Assembly (NCBI GenBank): GCA_963794685.1
Contig: CAWCFK010000019.1
Coordinates: forward strand, 75,102 to 139,101
Length of the DNA stretch: 64,000 nt
Source: CAVTWH01 sp963794685
Lineage (GTDB): Bacteria; Actinomycetota; Actinomycetes; Mycobacteriales; Micromonosporaceae
Direction of reading: 5' to 3'
This document shows, one piece after another, positions 63,959 through 64,000 of this stretch (position 1 is the first letter of the stretch; every line of letters begins with the position of its first letter). The notes beneath the pieces are model-generated. The model had not been told where the DNA came from. It made no database searches and worked only from the letters and a program-made list of their open reading frames with translations. The position numbers and the translations under genes are program-made.

Positions 63959-64000
63959 CCCGCCCGCCTTCCTGGCCGGCTCGGGCGGCGGCTGGCCTCA

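Overview
The window is high-GC DNA with GTG starts, an AfsR/SARP-type regulator, IdeR/DmdR-type iron-box logic, DUF3263 and CsbD proteins and apparently leaderless genes. This points to a filamentous actinomycete, most likely a Micromonosporaceae (family-level inference only). It looks like ordinary chromosome with many secreted enzymes: there is no CRISPR array, no intact insertion sequence, no prophage structural gene and no PKS/NRPS core.

Layout. 0-2 kb: an autoregulated TetR / membrane protein / FAD-monooxygenase operon with two tandem operators. 2-5 kb: an MFS exporter, a graveyard of truncated genes, then tRNA-Arg(ACG) and tRNA-Ser(GCT). 5-12 kb: an Ala/Pro/Thr-rich protein, a large secreted subtilase, a CPBP membrane protease and a Pro/Gly-repeat membrane-anchored protein. 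12-16 kb: an iron/redox group made of a flavohaemoprotein, an XRE-HTH/peptide-deformylase fusion, an iron box and a FhuF-type reductase. 15.7-22.2 kb: an operon of one methyltransferase and three tandem paralogous ~600-residue polytopic membrane proteins. 22-26.8 kb: a quinone reductase, tRNA-Ser(TGA), a membrane protein, a transposase relic and a DHA2 exporter. 26.9-30.1 kb: an alpha-amylase with two starch-binding domains, CsbD and a response regulator.

30.2-38.8 kb is a cell-wall neighbourhood. Two secreted peptidoglycan hydrolases (a GH25 lysozyme and a C40-like cysteine peptidase) carry the same duplicated FG-GAP repeat cassette. Next to them are a lipoprotein, a SARP-NB-ARC-TPR regulator and a decayed VanX-like dipeptidase. 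38.8-42.7 kb holds a HAD phosphatase behind a perfect 24-bp palindrome, an HxlR regulator, a truncated haemoglobin, a G5/Excalibur protein and an HTH/PIN toxin-antitoxin-like pair. 42.7-52.2 kb is a galactan-utilisation locus: GH42, GH53 and galT diverge from a binding-protein/permease/permease/LacI operon. 52.2-57.3 kb has two paralogous secreted YVTN-propeller/PKD/fascin-like proteins flanking a glycerophosphodiesterase. 57.5-64 kb has a DUF3263 protein, a liv-type branched-chain amino-acid ABC operon (G-F-H-M-K) and a TetR regulator.

Many reading frames are broken by 1-2-base indels while motifs and codon bias continue unchanged in the next frame. These are scattered singles over most of the window but extremely dense at about 44-52 kb. 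I read most of them as sequence error rather than gene decay; only the relics at 3.4-4.4, 25.2 and 38.2-38.8 kb look truly dead. Coordinates of frameshifted genes are envelopes covering all frames.
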